Shown: positions 26,537-35,836 of the stretch, in pieces
How positions within the stretch are numbered: position 1 is the stretch's first letter
Layout: the number at the start of each line of letters is the position of its first letter
Source: Lachnospiraceae bacterium
GTDB taxonomy: Bacteria; Bacillota; Clostridia; Lachnospirales; Lachnospiraceae
Reading direction: 5' to 3'
DNA: 45,572 nucleotides
NCBI GenBank assembly: GCA_015056725.1
Contig: SVFS01000013.1
Span: 1-45,572, forward strand
Made by a program: the position numbers and the translations under genes
Notes under the pieces: model-generated
What the model was told of the DNA's origin: nothing
Databases searched by the model: none
The model's input: the letters and a program-made list of their open reading frames with translations, nothing else

Positions 26537-27319
26537 TTAGTCCTCCCATATTTTCCAAGGTGCACGTCCGCTGTTCCATTTATCTTCAATCTGGTTTTTC
26601 TCTCGCAATGTATCCATACACTGCCAATATCCTTTATGTATGTAACCAACCAACTCTTTCTCCGCCACCAACCTGTTAAGCGGTTCTTTCTCAAAAGTTA
26701 TCATATCACCATCAATATAGTCAAAAATCTCTGGCTGAAATACCATGTAACCTATATTAATCAAATCTCCATCAAAATCGGATTTTTCTCTAAATGCTTG
26801 AATTATCCCCTCTTTATTTGCCTCCACAACACCTTTATTTTGTCCGAAATTGTACATTGTCATCGTACCCATTTTTCCGTGTGCTTTATGAAACTCAATT
26901 ACTTCCTTGATATTCACATCGCACACTGCATCACCGTATGTAAGCATAAATGGCTCGTTACCAATATATTCTTTAATCCTTTTTATTCTCCCACCAGTCA
27001 TTGTATTTAGACCAGTATCAACAACTGTTACTCTCCATTTTTCAATATGCTTATTATGTACGATTATATCGTCTTGACCCTTTGTAAAATCAAATGTCAC
27101 ATCAGATGTATGCAAAAAATAGTCTGCAAACCATTCTTTAATAACATGCTGCTTGTAACCCGCACACACAATAAAATCATTAATTCCAAAGCACGCCGCT
27201 TCTTTCATTATATGCCATAGAATAGGCTTTTCTCCAATTTCAATCATTGGCTTTGGTTTAAAAACCGACTCTTCTGATATCCTAGTTCCAAATCCTCCTG
27301 CTAAAATTACAAGTTTCAT
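26537..27319 (-). CDS. rfbF: Glucose-1-phosphate cytidylyltransferase
   Basis: The product (about 260 residues) starts MKLVILAGGFGTRISEES at 27319, 11 nt after AAGGAG; an alternative GTG at 27331 overlaps that site and is unlikely. KPMIEIGEKPILWHIMK, LTYGDAVCDVN and GYWQCMDTLREK are typical of RfbF/DdhA, which makes CDP-glucose from CTP. It opens the CDP-dideoxyhexose gene run and starts next to the flippase stop codon, so it is tightly coupled. Confidence 0.93.
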   Translation of the reverse strand: MKLVILAGGFGTRISEESVFKPKPMIEIGEKPILWHIMKEAACFGINDFIVCAGYKQHVIKEWFADYFLHTSDVTFDFTKGQDDIIVHNKHIEKWRVTVVDTGLNTMTGGRIKRIKEYIGNEPFMLTYGDAVCDVNIKEVIEFHKAHGKMGTMTMYNFGQNKGVVEANKEGIIQAFREKSDFDGDLINIGYMVFQPEIFDYIDGDMITFEKEPLNRLVAEKELVGYIHKGYWQCMDTLREKNQIEDKWNSGRAPWKIWED

Positions 27320-27320
27320 A

Positions 27321-28781
27321 TCACTTCTCACTCCTTAACTTAATAAGTATTTCACGTAAACCCTTTCTATTTATTATTCCTAGTAAAATAATCAACACAA
27401 GAATTGAATATCTATATATTGGAAAATCATACAAAAAAGTTAATAATACACCAAGCAACACAATTATACTGATCAACACTACTATTCGCATGTCAAACAA
27501 TTGCACATCTACAGCGTCTCTTTTACATATCTTCTTCATGCATCCATAATGACCAAATGCATACACAACATACGAAATTAGCGTTGTATATCCGCACACT
27601 ATATAACCAAATCGTTCTATCAACAAGAAATTTAAAGCAACATTTAGTATACTGCATACTACAGATACAATCATTACATACTTCGTTTTTTCATAATAAG
27701 ATTCAACATTCACAAAAACCGATCCAAGATAAATAAAATATATACTTATTGCTATTGGTGGAATACACCATACCGCCTCCATATATTCAGTAGTAAATAA
27801 TATTTTCATTACTTCTGGAGCAATGAGTATAAACAACATAATAATAACTCCAACCACTATTAGAATATAAGAGGTAACTTTCTTAATATCTTCATACTTC
27901 TTTTCATTCATCTTTTGATACTTCCATGGAATTAACACCTGGTCTACGGAAGACTGCAAAATAATTAGCACATATGCCAAATTGTAAGCCACACTATAAT
28001 ATGCTGCTTGTGGTGTCCCCACTATCTTTCCAATCATAATTCTATCTGATTGTGCAAAAACCATGAACGAAAGAACATACACAACATATGGAGCTTGAAA
28101 CTTAAGTATGTACATAAACTGCTCTTTAAACTTTAAATAACTTCTTATCATTCTAATGTAATTAAGTCGCCTAAAATAAAACGGAAGCATAAATAAAATT
28201 GATACGACTAACCCTGCCGAGAACTTTACATCAGCAGTTTTTTCAATTGTAAGCAAAGCAACAATAGGTACAACAACATTTAGCAAACTATATGACAGTG
28301 TTGCTGTAATTGCCCTTCTATAATCATATTCCTTCTGCCTGCAAATAAGCCAATTCTTATACCCAACATAAAACAACATATAAATTGACATAAGTATAAT
28401 AATTTCTTTAGACAACCCAGTAAATGCTGAAAACTGCTTGAAAAAAATGCCCACAAACAAAAAGAAAATTACCGTCATTAAATTAGCAAAAAACTGAGTA
28501 ACACAAGAAAAATATTTCTCATCATCCTTGTAAACAAATAAGCCTTTTTGATATGCTCCTGCAGAAACATCCCAATTTGTAAACACCAGAATTAGTTGCT
28601 CAAACGACAAATACATTGACAAAGTTCCATATTCACTTTCTGGCAGAATCCTCGTATATAAAGGCACAGTAATAATACTAATACCTTTCAAAAATAGATT
28701 GCAGAGCATAAACCAGATTGCCGCCTTACCCACTTGACTGGAATTTTTATATTCTGTAAAAAAGTTTTTAACAATTTGCAT
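27321..28781 (-). CDS. wzx: Wzx-type polysaccharide flippase
   Basis: The product (about 486 residues) has 12-14 hydrophobic segments and begins MQIVKNFFTEYKNSSQVGKA, then WFMLCNLFLKGISIITVPLY, RILPESEYG, a typical MVF/PST-superfamily start. Such proteins flip lipid-linked repeat units across the membrane. I prefer the ATG at 28781 (GAGG 10 nt upstream) to the TTG at 28790, which lies too close to that site. It lies between the heptose gene gmhA and the CDP-sugar genes. Confidence 0.85.
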   Translation of the reverse strand: MQIVKNFFTEYKNSSQVGKAAIWFMLCNLFLKGISIITVPLYTRILPESEYGTLSMYLSFEQLILVFTNWDVSAGAYQKGLFVYKDDEKYFSCVTQFFANLMTVIFFLFVGIFFKQFSAFTGLSKEIIILMSIYMLFYVGYKNWLICRQKEYDYRRAITATLSYSLLNVVVPIVALLTIEKTADVKFSAGLVVSILFMLPFYFRRLNYIRMIRSYLKFKEQFMYILKFQAPYVVYVLSFMVFAQSDRIMIGKIVGTPQAAYYSVAYNLAYVLIILQSSVDQVLIPWKYQKMNEKKYEDIKKVTSYILIVVGVIIMLFILIAPEVMKILFTTEYMEAVWCIPPIAISIYFIYLGSVFVNVESYYEKTKYVMIVSVVCSILNVALNFLLIERFGYIVCGYTTLISYVVYAFGHYGCMKKICKRDAVDVQLFDMRIVVLISIIVLLGVLLTFLYDFPIYRYSILVLIILLGIINRKGLREILIKLRSEK

Positions 28782-28811
28782 TATTGCCAATCCTCAATTT
28801 CGTATGATAAC

Positions 28812-29462
28812 TTAGTTTCTAAAAAATCTGTCTTCTAACATTAAACATAGACAATGATAAATCGGAAGATGCAATTCTTGAATCATGTATGTTTCTGATT
28901 CCGGAACTTTAATAGCAACATCTGCAACCGTTGCTAATTCTCCTCCGTCTTTACCTGTTAACCCAATCACCTTAATACCCATTGCCCTTGCTACTACTGT
29001 AGCACTCATAACATTTTTACTATTACCCGATGTTGAAATTCCTAAAAAAACATCTCCTTCCTTTCCATATCCATACAATTGCTGGGCAAATACCCCTAAA
29101 CCATCTACATCATTAATATACGCAGTAGTTAGTGCTTCGTGCGCTACCAGCGGTATAGCCATTAACGACTGTTCTAAATTAGCAGCCAATTGTTCTCCTC
29201 TCGTAGGATCAATTTCTTTTAACTTACTAGCAAATTCTTTATTTACCGGACGAGGCATTCTAAAACGTTTCATCAACTCTGCAGCAATATGTTCAGCATC
29301 TGCTGCAGACCCCCCATTCCCAGCAATTAATAGTTTTCCCCCATTAGCATAACACTTCTCAAAAACCAAATAAGCTTCTATAATATCTTGTTTAACACAC
29401 TCTAATGAAGGATATCTAGTCAACAATAAATCAATATGTTTTTCAAGTCTAGTAATCAACAT
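28812..29462 (-). CDS. gmhA: Sedoheptulose-7-phosphate isomerase
   Basis: The 216-residue product is a SIS-domain protein: LLIAGNGGSAADAEHIAAEL, LGISTSGNSKNVMSAT, GLTGKDGG and a C-terminal IQELHLPIYHCLCLMLED. The NGGSAADAEHxAAE motif and the C-terminal HxxxH...E set are typical of GmhA, which makes D-glycero-D-manno-heptose 7-phosphate, the first committed step to activated heptoses. With hddA and hddC-gmhB in the same operon the pathway to GDP-heptose is complete here. Confidence 0.9.
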   Translation of the reverse strand: MLITRLEKHIDLLLTRYPSLECVKQDIIEAYLVFEKCYANGGKLLIAGNGGSAADAEHIAAELMKRFRMPRPVNKEFASKLKEIDPTRGEQLAANLEQSLMAIPLVAHEALTTAYINDVDGLGVFAQQLYGYGKEGDVFLGISTSGNSKNVMSATVVARAMGIKVIGLTGKDGGELATVADVAIKVPESETYMIQELHLPIYHCLCLMLEDRFFRN

Positions 29463-29477
29463 TTTAGTACCCCATTT

Positions 29478-30005
29478 TTATATTCTTCTAGCAGGAACTC
29501 CTGCAATTCTAATGTTATCTTCAAGAAAATCTTTATTTACTACTGCATTTGCACCAATATAAACATTATTCCCTATATGTACATTACCGATAACACAAGC
29601 TCCAAATCCAAGTTCAACATTATCACCTATAACAGGGCCTTCTGACCCTCCTTTACTCCCTAAACACACATTTCCTATTATGTAACAATCTTTACCTACG
29701 TGTGAAGTATTATTGATTATAACAGAACCTATATGAGCAATTTTCAAACCCTTGCCACATACGTTTACTCCAATTTCAAATCCAAATAATGTTTGCCAAA
29801 AAATAAGTCTAGCCCTATTCACACAATATCCCAATCGCGCCATTCTATGGCCATCTGACTTTCTATTATAATAGTATTCCGTCTTCCTTAATGCCTTAAT
29901 AAATCTCCAGATTCTCCTGTTATGTGTAGAATAGAAGTCCCTCTCATAGTCAAGCCAGTCTTTTAGCTCTTCTCTTGTGTGTATGTAAGTGTATTTATCT
30001 TCCAT
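29478..30005 (-). CDS. Hexapeptide-repeat acetyltransferase (serine-acetyltransferase-like)
   Basis: The 175-residue product has a helical N-terminal part and a C-terminal left-handed beta-helix: GLKIAHIGSVIINN, VGKDCYIIGNVCLG, VIGDNVELGFGACVIGNV and GNNVYIGANAVVNKD, ending AGVPARRI. The His in IAHIGS matches the catalytic His of the CysE/WcaB-like group. Within a polysaccharide operon it more likely O- or N-acetylates a sugar than serine. It lies between hddA and gmhA with gaps of 13 and 15 nt. Confidence 0.75.
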   Translation of the reverse strand: MEDKYTYIHTREELKDWLDYERDFYSTHNRRIWRFIKALRKTEYYYNRKSDGHRMARLGYCVNRARLIFWQTLFGFEIGVNVCGKGLKIAHIGSVIINNTSHVGKDCYIIGNVCLGSKGGSEGPVIGDNVELGFGACVIGNVHIGNNVYIGANAVVNKDFLEDNIRIAGVPARRI

Positions 30006-30018
30006 AACTTTTCTCCCA

Positions 30019-31014
30019 CTAGTCTATCTGAAAATATTCCGGACTATAATGTATTACCCTTGTTCCATCGTTTTCAAATTGAAAAGGAATATACATCAAA
30101 TCCTGCATCTCCTTTCGAACTGCTTCTTGTTTGTCTGGTTGAACGTAAAATATCAAAAAACCTCCGCCGCCTGCTCCAAGTAATTTCCCTCCTAATGCTC
30201 CGGCTTTCATCCCTTTTTCATACAATTCATCTATGCCTTCCGTCGATACAGCAGACCCCGTTTGTCGTTTCAACTTCCAAGTAAGATCTAACAATCGACC
30301 AAATTCGTCTAAGCAGCCCTCACCAGTAAGGATCTTTTCAGCCCAATCCGTAAGTCCTTGCATTTCTTTCAGTTGAGAAATCCTATCGCTTTTATGCTTC
30401 AAATTAACCTTTTGCACATCTGATGAAAATCGAGTAAATCCTGTAAAAAACATCATTAAATTTTCATTTAATTGACATTTGCGCTCTTGTGAAATAATAA
30501 TTGGATTAACCTCATATCCTTCCGCACTAAAATTTATTCTGTTAAATCCCCCAAAAGATGCAGCAATCTGATCTTGCCAGCCCCCTGCCTCATTACACAA
30601 AACCCTCTCTAAATAAATTGCCTCATCCGCCAATCGTTTTTTATCTACATACTTTCCTTTTAATGCATAGAATGCATTTAACATTCCTACTGCAAATGAT
30701 GAGCTAGTTCCCAGTCCAGAACGTGCTGGCAAGTCTGCCTCATAGGTCAATCTAATTTCTCTCATATCTAGCATCTTCATAGCTTCTCTGATAGCCGGAT
30801 GTTGGATGCAAGTAACATCTGTCACACGTTCTATCCTCGAATATGAAAGTTCTGTACTATACTCAAAAAAACGAGGTAAATGTCTTACATTTACATAGCA
30901 ATATTTGTCAAAACTTGTTGAAATAACAGCTCCACCATACTCTTTAAAATAGTCTTCCATATCGGTTCCACCACCAAAAAAAGACATTCGAAACGGAGTT
31001 TTTGTTATAATCAT
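30019..31014 (-). CDS. hddA: D-glycero-alpha-D-manno-heptose-7-phosphate kinase
   Basis: The 331-residue GHMP kinase starts MIITKTPFRMSFFGGGTDME, with the ATP loop ARSGLGTSSSFAVGMLNAF, AGGWQDQIAASFGG and the C-terminal GAGGGGFLIFY. The PxRxSFFGGGTD start is typical of HddA and related sugar-1-kinases. It would phosphorylate heptose 7-phosphate at C1 to give the alpha-1,7-bisphosphate. It overlaps the upstream glycosyltransferase by 4 nt (ATGA). Confidence 0.88.
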   Translation of the reverse strand: MIITKTPFRMSFFGGGTDMEDYFKEYGGAVISTSFDKYCYVNVRHLPRFFEYSTELSYSRIERVTDVTCIQHPAIREAMKMLDMREIRLTYEADLPARSGLGTSSSFAVGMLNAFYALKGKYVDKKRLADEAIYLERVLCNEAGGWQDQIAASFGGFNRINFSAEGYEVNPIIISQERKCQLNENLMMFFTGFTRFSSDVQKVNLKHKSDRISQLKEMQGLTDWAEKILTGEGCLDEFGRLLDLTWKLKRQTGSAVSTEGIDELYEKGMKAGALGGKLLGAGGGGFLIFYVQPDKQEAVRKEMQDLMYIPFQFENDGTRVIHYSPEYFQID

Positions 31015-32174
31015 CTTATCTCCTCCAATCTAATCATTATTTCTTTATATCTATTTATACTACTTTTCATGCTTAACTTATCAATAAACTCTGCACGTAT
31101 TTCCTTTTTAGAAATCATATTGAAAAAACCATCACACATATACATAAGATGTTCGCAAAACGCCTCCTCAGTGTCTGCTACATATTTTCCAACATTTATA
31201 TTATCATAGCCAATAAATGCATGGGAGGTACCAATAACCGGCAATCCATAAGATAATGCCTCTCCCACTTTTACCTTCATCCCAGCGCCCTCAAATACAG
31301 CTGCAATATAAATCGAAGCTTCTTCAAAATAAGGTGCCATGTCCTCTGGTGTATCAACCAACCTAACTCTACTGCTGTTATTAATACATTCCTTAACCTC
31401 CACAGTTGGATGCGCTCCCGCCACTATAACGGATACATTTTCGAACATTTCTAACTTGTTCAATTTATTCCACACTCTATCAATATACCAAACTACGCCT
31501 TTCGCATTTGGCCCATACCCTAAACTGCCTGTTAACAAAATAACCTTTTTCTCATTATTGCTTCTTTCCGAAACCTCACAACTCTCAATGCACACTGGGT
31601 TTATGCACACCTTCATCGGACTAAGTGGTACAATTTGATTTGCCCTTTTTATATCTTCCTCTGTTAAAAACACAAAAAAATCTGCTTTTTTTAACACACG
31701 CTTTTCATTTACTGCAAAGGAAATAAAGCGAAGCCAATTAAATATACTTCTTTCTCCTCTAAAAATATTCTTTCCATAATCTGTTTCAACATTATGCATT
31801 CTTACAATACACTTTTTCTCATGTTTATGACATGCCTTAACAAGGAAATCATATCTGCTAAACTCTATATGAACAAACTCATACTTTCGCCAATCTATTT
31901 TTCTCTCTACAAGTTTCCATGAATCATAAAATGATGTTGTTACTTTTTTTAACAACATACGTAAAATCTTCACTAAAACACCACTCTGTCTCTCCTCTAA
32001 TATTTCAATTATACTGAGTTTTCGACTAGTGTTTTCAAACAATCCAGATTCAAACTTTGGTCCAATATAGTCCACATCACAGTTTCCTAATAGGGACTTG
32101 ATTGATTGATATACCCCCAGACCTCCTCCAGACTTTTTTTCCGGTGGTATAAATGTAATTTCAAGAACTTTCAT
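31011..32174 (-). CDS. GT4-type glycosyltransferase
   Basis: The product (about 387 residues) begins MKVLEITFIPPEKKSGGGLG and has the GT-B layout: VRMHNVETDYG, LLTGSLGYGPNAKGV, a donor-side FEGAGMKVKVGEALSYGLPVIGT (E...GE motif) and a C-terminal helix. The ATG at 32174 is preferred over GTG 32177 for spacing to GAGAGGAAG. It probably transfers one sugar of the repeat unit. Which sugar is not visible; adjacency to hddA makes heptose a possibility. Confidence 0.8.
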   Translation of the reverse strand: MKVLEITFIPPEKKSGGGLGVYQSIKSLLGNCDVDYIGPKFESGLFENTSRKLSIIEILEERQSGVLVKILRMLLKKVTTSFYDSWKLVERKIDWRKYEFVHIEFSRYDFLVKACHKHEKKCIVRMHNVETDYGKNIFRGERSIFNWLRFISFAVNEKRVLKKADFFVFLTEEDIKRANQIVPLSPMKVCINPVCIESCEVSERSNNEKKVILLTGSLGYGPNAKGVVWYIDRVWNKLNKLEMFENVSVIVAGAHPTVEVKECINNSSRVRLVDTPEDMAPYFEEASIYIAAVFEGAGMKVKVGEALSYGLPVIGTSHAFIGYDNINVGKYVADTEEAFCEHLMYMCDGFFNMISKKEIRAEFIDKLSMKSSINRYKEIMIRLEEIR

Positions 32175-32189
32175 CACTTGCTTCCTCTC

Positions 32190-33302
32190 TTATTTAGTTA
32201 TTTGGAAAGGTACGTAATCCGATGAGTTAACATTTATTAAAAATCTCAAATACAAATAAAGCGAACAAATACACCACACAATAAATTTGTTAAACCTCTT
32301 TTTTTTGAATTCTAACAAATCAAATATTCTAGGAAGAAGAACATATTGTGTCGCATTAAATAATAAGGCTACACGAGATAACGCCATTGAACTAAACAGC
32401 GCTATCGTATGAACCAAACTCCCGGCAACAAATAAATTGTACATTCCTTCCTCATTCGAAATCACATTTGCTTTTTTCTTTCTGTATAACATATAGGCAA
32501 ACAGAACAAGCAACAAAATCATGTTAATCATAGCCTTCAATATGGTAAACGTATAATCATATGTAGTGAGCGTACGGGACACGCCATATGAAATATAACT
32601 ATAAATACGACTATAAATTCTATCCCCAAAAATTCTTGACACTCTTAAAAGGATCACTGGAACAGCACTAGAGAACAATATAGTTATTGCAATTAGCCAA
32701 AAATAAATTTTGCGCAATCTGCTTCTTTTGTATATAACATACGCAAATAACCACAAAATAGACATACTGTGAAAGCCCATTGCCAAAACAAAACACGCCA
32801 AAAATTTCCACTTTTCATTTTTTTCTATAAAAATGATACTATACACACAAATTGCCACCGCTATCGTACTACGAATAACAAATATATTACCAAAATTAAG
32901 CGACCATAAAACAAACAGAATGGTAATAGCATATTGTCCTTTTTTCCCAAGTTCTTCAGAAAAGACAATTATATACCAAAAAAACATAACAATTAAAGCT
33001 AAAACCAAACGTAAACACGCATACTCATCTGTAAAATTTCTAATCAAATAGCTTAATAACTCGTAACAATACTCAAACACGCCTTCTGAAATTTTGTTCA
33101 TGTGGCTTGTATTAATACTTCCAAAAAAATCTCTGTATGTTTGAAAATCCCCCATAGGACCTGCGTATAACGCAGAACACACCGCCCAAAATCCCATAAG
33201 CAATACCGCAGTTATTTTTTTATACGCTAACGGGAAATAGCAAAATAGTTCAATAAACGACAATCCCAATAAAACAATAAAGATTATATTGTAAAATAAC
33301 AT
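32190..33302 (-). CDS. wzy: EpsG-like O-antigen/EPS polymerase (Wzy)
   Basis: The 370-residue product has about ten membrane segments and a central extracellular-type loop. GPMGDFQTYRDFFGSINTSH near residue 50 and MGFHSMSILWLFAYVIYK near residue 180 match EpsG-family polymerases (the D..Y...F and GFH motifs). It would join repeat units after flipping. It sits 56 nt after the preceding glycosyltransferase and 12 nt before the next. Confidence 0.75.
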   Translation of the reverse strand: MLFYNIIFIVLLGLSFIELFCYFPLAYKKITAVLLMGFWAVCSALYAGPMGDFQTYRDFFGSINTSHMNKISEGVFEYCYELLSYLIRNFTDEYACLRLVLALIVMFFWYIIVFSEELGKKGQYAITILFVLWSLNFGNIFVIRSTIAVAICVYSIIFIEKNEKWKFLACFVLAMGFHSMSILWLFAYVIYKRSRLRKIYFWLIAITILFSSAVPVILLRVSRIFGDRIYSRIYSYISYGVSRTLTTYDYTFTILKAMINMILLLVLFAYMLYRKKKANVISNEEGMYNLFVAGSLVHTIALFSSMALSRVALLFNATQYVLLPRIFDLLEFKKKRFNKFIVWCICSLYLYLRFLINVNSSDYVPFQITK

Positions 33303-33358
33303 TTTCTTTTTCCTCTCGCCTTAAAGCATGCCTTCTTTCTAACCTCTCTTTAGAAATG

Positions 33359-34510
33359 CTAGGTCAAGTAAACATTGCGATACAAATTATCTGCTATAGT
33401 ATTCCACCCATATTTTTCATGAATATTCTCGGATAACCTTCTTCCCATTTCACGGATTTTTTCTTCTGACATCATTTCTACTCTATTAACAGCCTCCGTT
33501 AGACCAATTTCTGAATTTTCACATATAATACTATCCGCATTATTTTCTAAATACTCTGCAATTGCCCCACATTCAGTACATATTACCATCTTTTCAAACG
33601 AGGCTGCGGTATAAATAATTCCGCTCATTGAAGCGTGCCTATAAGGAATACATATACAATCCGAATTCATAATACAGAAATTCATAAAATTATCTTCCGT
33701 AAACCCTTCAAACATTAATACATTTTCCGGTAAAACTTTAATTTCCTCTAGTAATTCCGTATACGATGCGTCGATTTTGCCAAGTATTATTAGTAATGAA
33801 TCAGTGTCTGCCATTTGTTCTTTCCATATCTTAAGAAACCTATCCGTTCCTTTATTATGATAATGCCCACCAAATACGATATATTTTCGTTTTGCATGCT
33901 TTGCACGTTCCATTACCCGCAAAAATTTGGCATCGCTTTCGTCTATGTAATACCTGATATCTTGCTTATAATATTCACCATGAAACTGTATACGTACTTT
34001 GTACGCTAATTTCGGAAAGTAATACTCAAACTCCTTTTTTATAGCTTCTCCATGTACCAAAATCACATCAAAACAACTATAAATTTTTGTTAACATTGAT
34101 ATAGACTTTTTACCGTCTATATGTGGAATTACATTATGTGCCGTCAGAATCAATTTAAATCTCTTATTCTTATTCTTTTGCAACATACTTAAAAATCTAA
34201 AATCCACCATGTACATCAATAACCAATGAAAATGAATTACATCGTAATCACCCCTCACAATAATTTTGATTACTTTCATCCATGCCAACAAATATTCAAG
34301 CCCCCTAATCACTGTGCGAATTTTGGATATTTTCATCAATTGAGACTTTTTAAAAAAGATACCATATGTCTGCCCATTGGGTTTAGCCCCACAATAATAC
34401 TTATTCGTGGCAAAATCCAGTTTGACAAATTGATTCATTGCTGAAACAAATCCCGAAGCATAATACTCGTCATTAATTATAGCCCATGGGTTAACTAATA
34501 AAACATTCAT
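33359..34510 (-). CDS. GT4-type glycosyltransferase
   Basis: The 383-residue product begins MNVLLVNPWAIINDEYYASG. It shows DVIHFHWLLMY, LILTAHNVIPH, VHGEAIKKEF, YIVFGGHYHNKGTDRFLKI and a C-terminal IPYRHASMSGIIYTAASFEK, a GT-B fold with a donor-site segment. The HFHWLL and HNVIPH strands are frequent in clostridial GT4 enzymes. It follows the dehydrogenase gene by 2 nt and is part of the operon. Donor unknown. Confidence 0.8.
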   Translation of the reverse strand: MNVLLVNPWAIINDEYYASGFVSAMNQFVKLDFATNKYYCGAKPNGQTYGIFFKKSQLMKISKIRTVIRGLEYLLAWMKVIKIIVRGDYDVIHFHWLLMYMVDFRFLSMLQKNKNKRFKLILTAHNVIPHIDGKKSISMLTKIYSCFDVILVHGEAIKKEFEYYFPKLAYKVRIQFHGEYYKQDIRYYIDESDAKFLRVMERAKHAKRKYIVFGGHYHNKGTDRFLKIWKEQMADTDSLLIILGKIDASYTELLEEIKVLPENVLMFEGFTEDNFMNFCIMNSDCICIPYRHASMSGIIYTAASFEKMVICTECGAIAEYLENNADSIICENSEIGLTEAVNRVEMMSEEKIREMGRRLSENIHEKYGWNTIADNLYRNVYLT

Positions 34511-34512
34511 CT

Positions 34513-35832
34513 TTATAATCTCCAGTATGTAAATCCCTTTTCTTCAAGTTCCTTGATTCTGTATATCCCTTTTACATCAATGAGAACTTTTTCCTCCATA
34601 GGTCCTTCGACATAAAACTTTGCAATATCGTCAAGGTTAAACTTTTTAAATTCATCATGTGCAACAGCAACAATTACACAATCCGCCCCATACACATCTT
34701 CCATCGACTTTAATTCAATGCCATATTCATCCATCGCATCTTTTCCACTTGCTATTGGATCTACTACAATTGGATTGATTCCATAACTCATCAACCGCTT
34801 AACAATATCATCAACCTTGCTGTTTCTCGTATCTGGACAATTTTCTTTAAAAGTGAGTCCTAAAATCACTACTTTAGCCTTTTTAGGCGCCTTTCCAACT
34901 TTTATTATTTCTTTAACAGCAGCATCCGCAACATAAGCGCCTACGCTATCATTTACAATTCGTCCATTCAAAACAATTTGACTATGATAGCCTAACTTTT
35001 CTGCTTCATATGTAAAATAATATGGATCCACCCCTATGCAATGTCCTCCAACCAATCCAGGTCTAAATCCTAATGCATTCCACTTAGTATTCATCCCATC
35101 AACCACTTCGTTAGTATCTATCCCCATTCTATCGAATACCATTGCGAGTTCATTCATAAATGCAATATTAATATCTCTTTGACTATTCTCCACTACTTTT
35201 ACTGCCTCAGCAGTTTTAATATTTGACACCGGATATGTCCCAACTTCTATAACAATGTTATATACCTTTTCAATGTCTCTCAATGACTCCTCGTCTATGC
35301 CAGAAACAATTTTGCGGATATTCTCAAGTCGATGCACCTTGTCTCCTGGATTAATTCGTTCTGGAGAATAACCAACTTTAAAATCTTCTCCACATTTCAT
35401 TCCGGAAACTCTTTCTAAAATAGGAATGCAAACATCCTCTGTACATCCAGGATAAACAGTAGACTCATATACCACAATGGAACCTCTTGTAAGATTCCGT
35501 CCTACAATCTCTGAAGCACCTATAACCGGTGTAAGATCTGGCGTATGGTCAGTATTCACTGGTGTAGGCACTGCAACAATAATAAACTTTGCTTCCTTTA
35601 ACTTGTCCTCATCATTAGTAAACTCAACCGTAGTTTTACTAATTACATCATTTCCAACTTCATTCGTAGGATCTATTCCTTTTTTATATAAACCTATCTT
35701 CTCTGCATTCAAATCAAAGCCAATCACATCTACTTTTCTTGCAAATGCAACCGCAATTGGCATCCCCACATACCCGAGCCCTACTAATGCAATTTTCTCC
35801 TGCCTATTTATAATCTTTTCATAAAGTGTCAT
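34513..35832 (-). CDS. UDP-N-acetyl-hexosamine (TviB/WbpO-like) 6-dehydrogenase
   Basis: The 439-residue product has the NAD loop ALVGLGYVGMPIAVAF, AVPTPVN, YESTVYPGC, SPERINPGDK, and GGHCIGVDPYY with the catalytic Cys, then LGLTFKENCPDTRNS. Length and the SPERINPGD motif point to the TviB/WbpO type, which makes UDP-GlcNAcA or UDP-GalNAcA, rather than UDP-glucose dehydrogenase. It would supply an acidic sugar to the polymer. GGAGG lies 9 nt before the ATG. Confidence 0.87.
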   Translation of the reverse strand: MTLYEKIINRQEKIALVGLGYVGMPIAVAFARKVDVIGFDLNAEKIGLYKKGIDPTNEVGNDVISKTTVEFTNDEDKLKEAKFIIVAVPTPVNTDHTPDLTPVIGASEIVGRNLTRGSIVVYESTVYPGCTEDVCIPILERVSGMKCGEDFKVGYSPERINPGDKVHRLENIRKIVSGIDEESLRDIEKVYNIVIEVGTYPVSNIKTAEAVKVVENSQRDINIAFMNELAMVFDRMGIDTNEVVDGMNTKWNALGFRPGLVGGHCIGVDPYYFTYEAEKLGYHSQIVLNGRIVNDSVGAYVADAAVKEIIKVGKAPKKAKVVILGLTFKENCPDTRNSKVDDIVKRLMSYGINPIVVDPIASGKDAMDEYGIELKSMEDVYGADCVIVAVAHDEFKKFNLDDIAKFYVEGPMEEKVLIDVKGIYRIKELEEKGFTYWRL

Positions 35833-35836
35833 AACT

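Noticed and set aside
25471-26694. A 407-residue RfbG with an N-terminal extension
   Set aside because: The extra 53 codons lie entirely within rfbF. The ATG at 26535 gives the normal length and the family-typical start.
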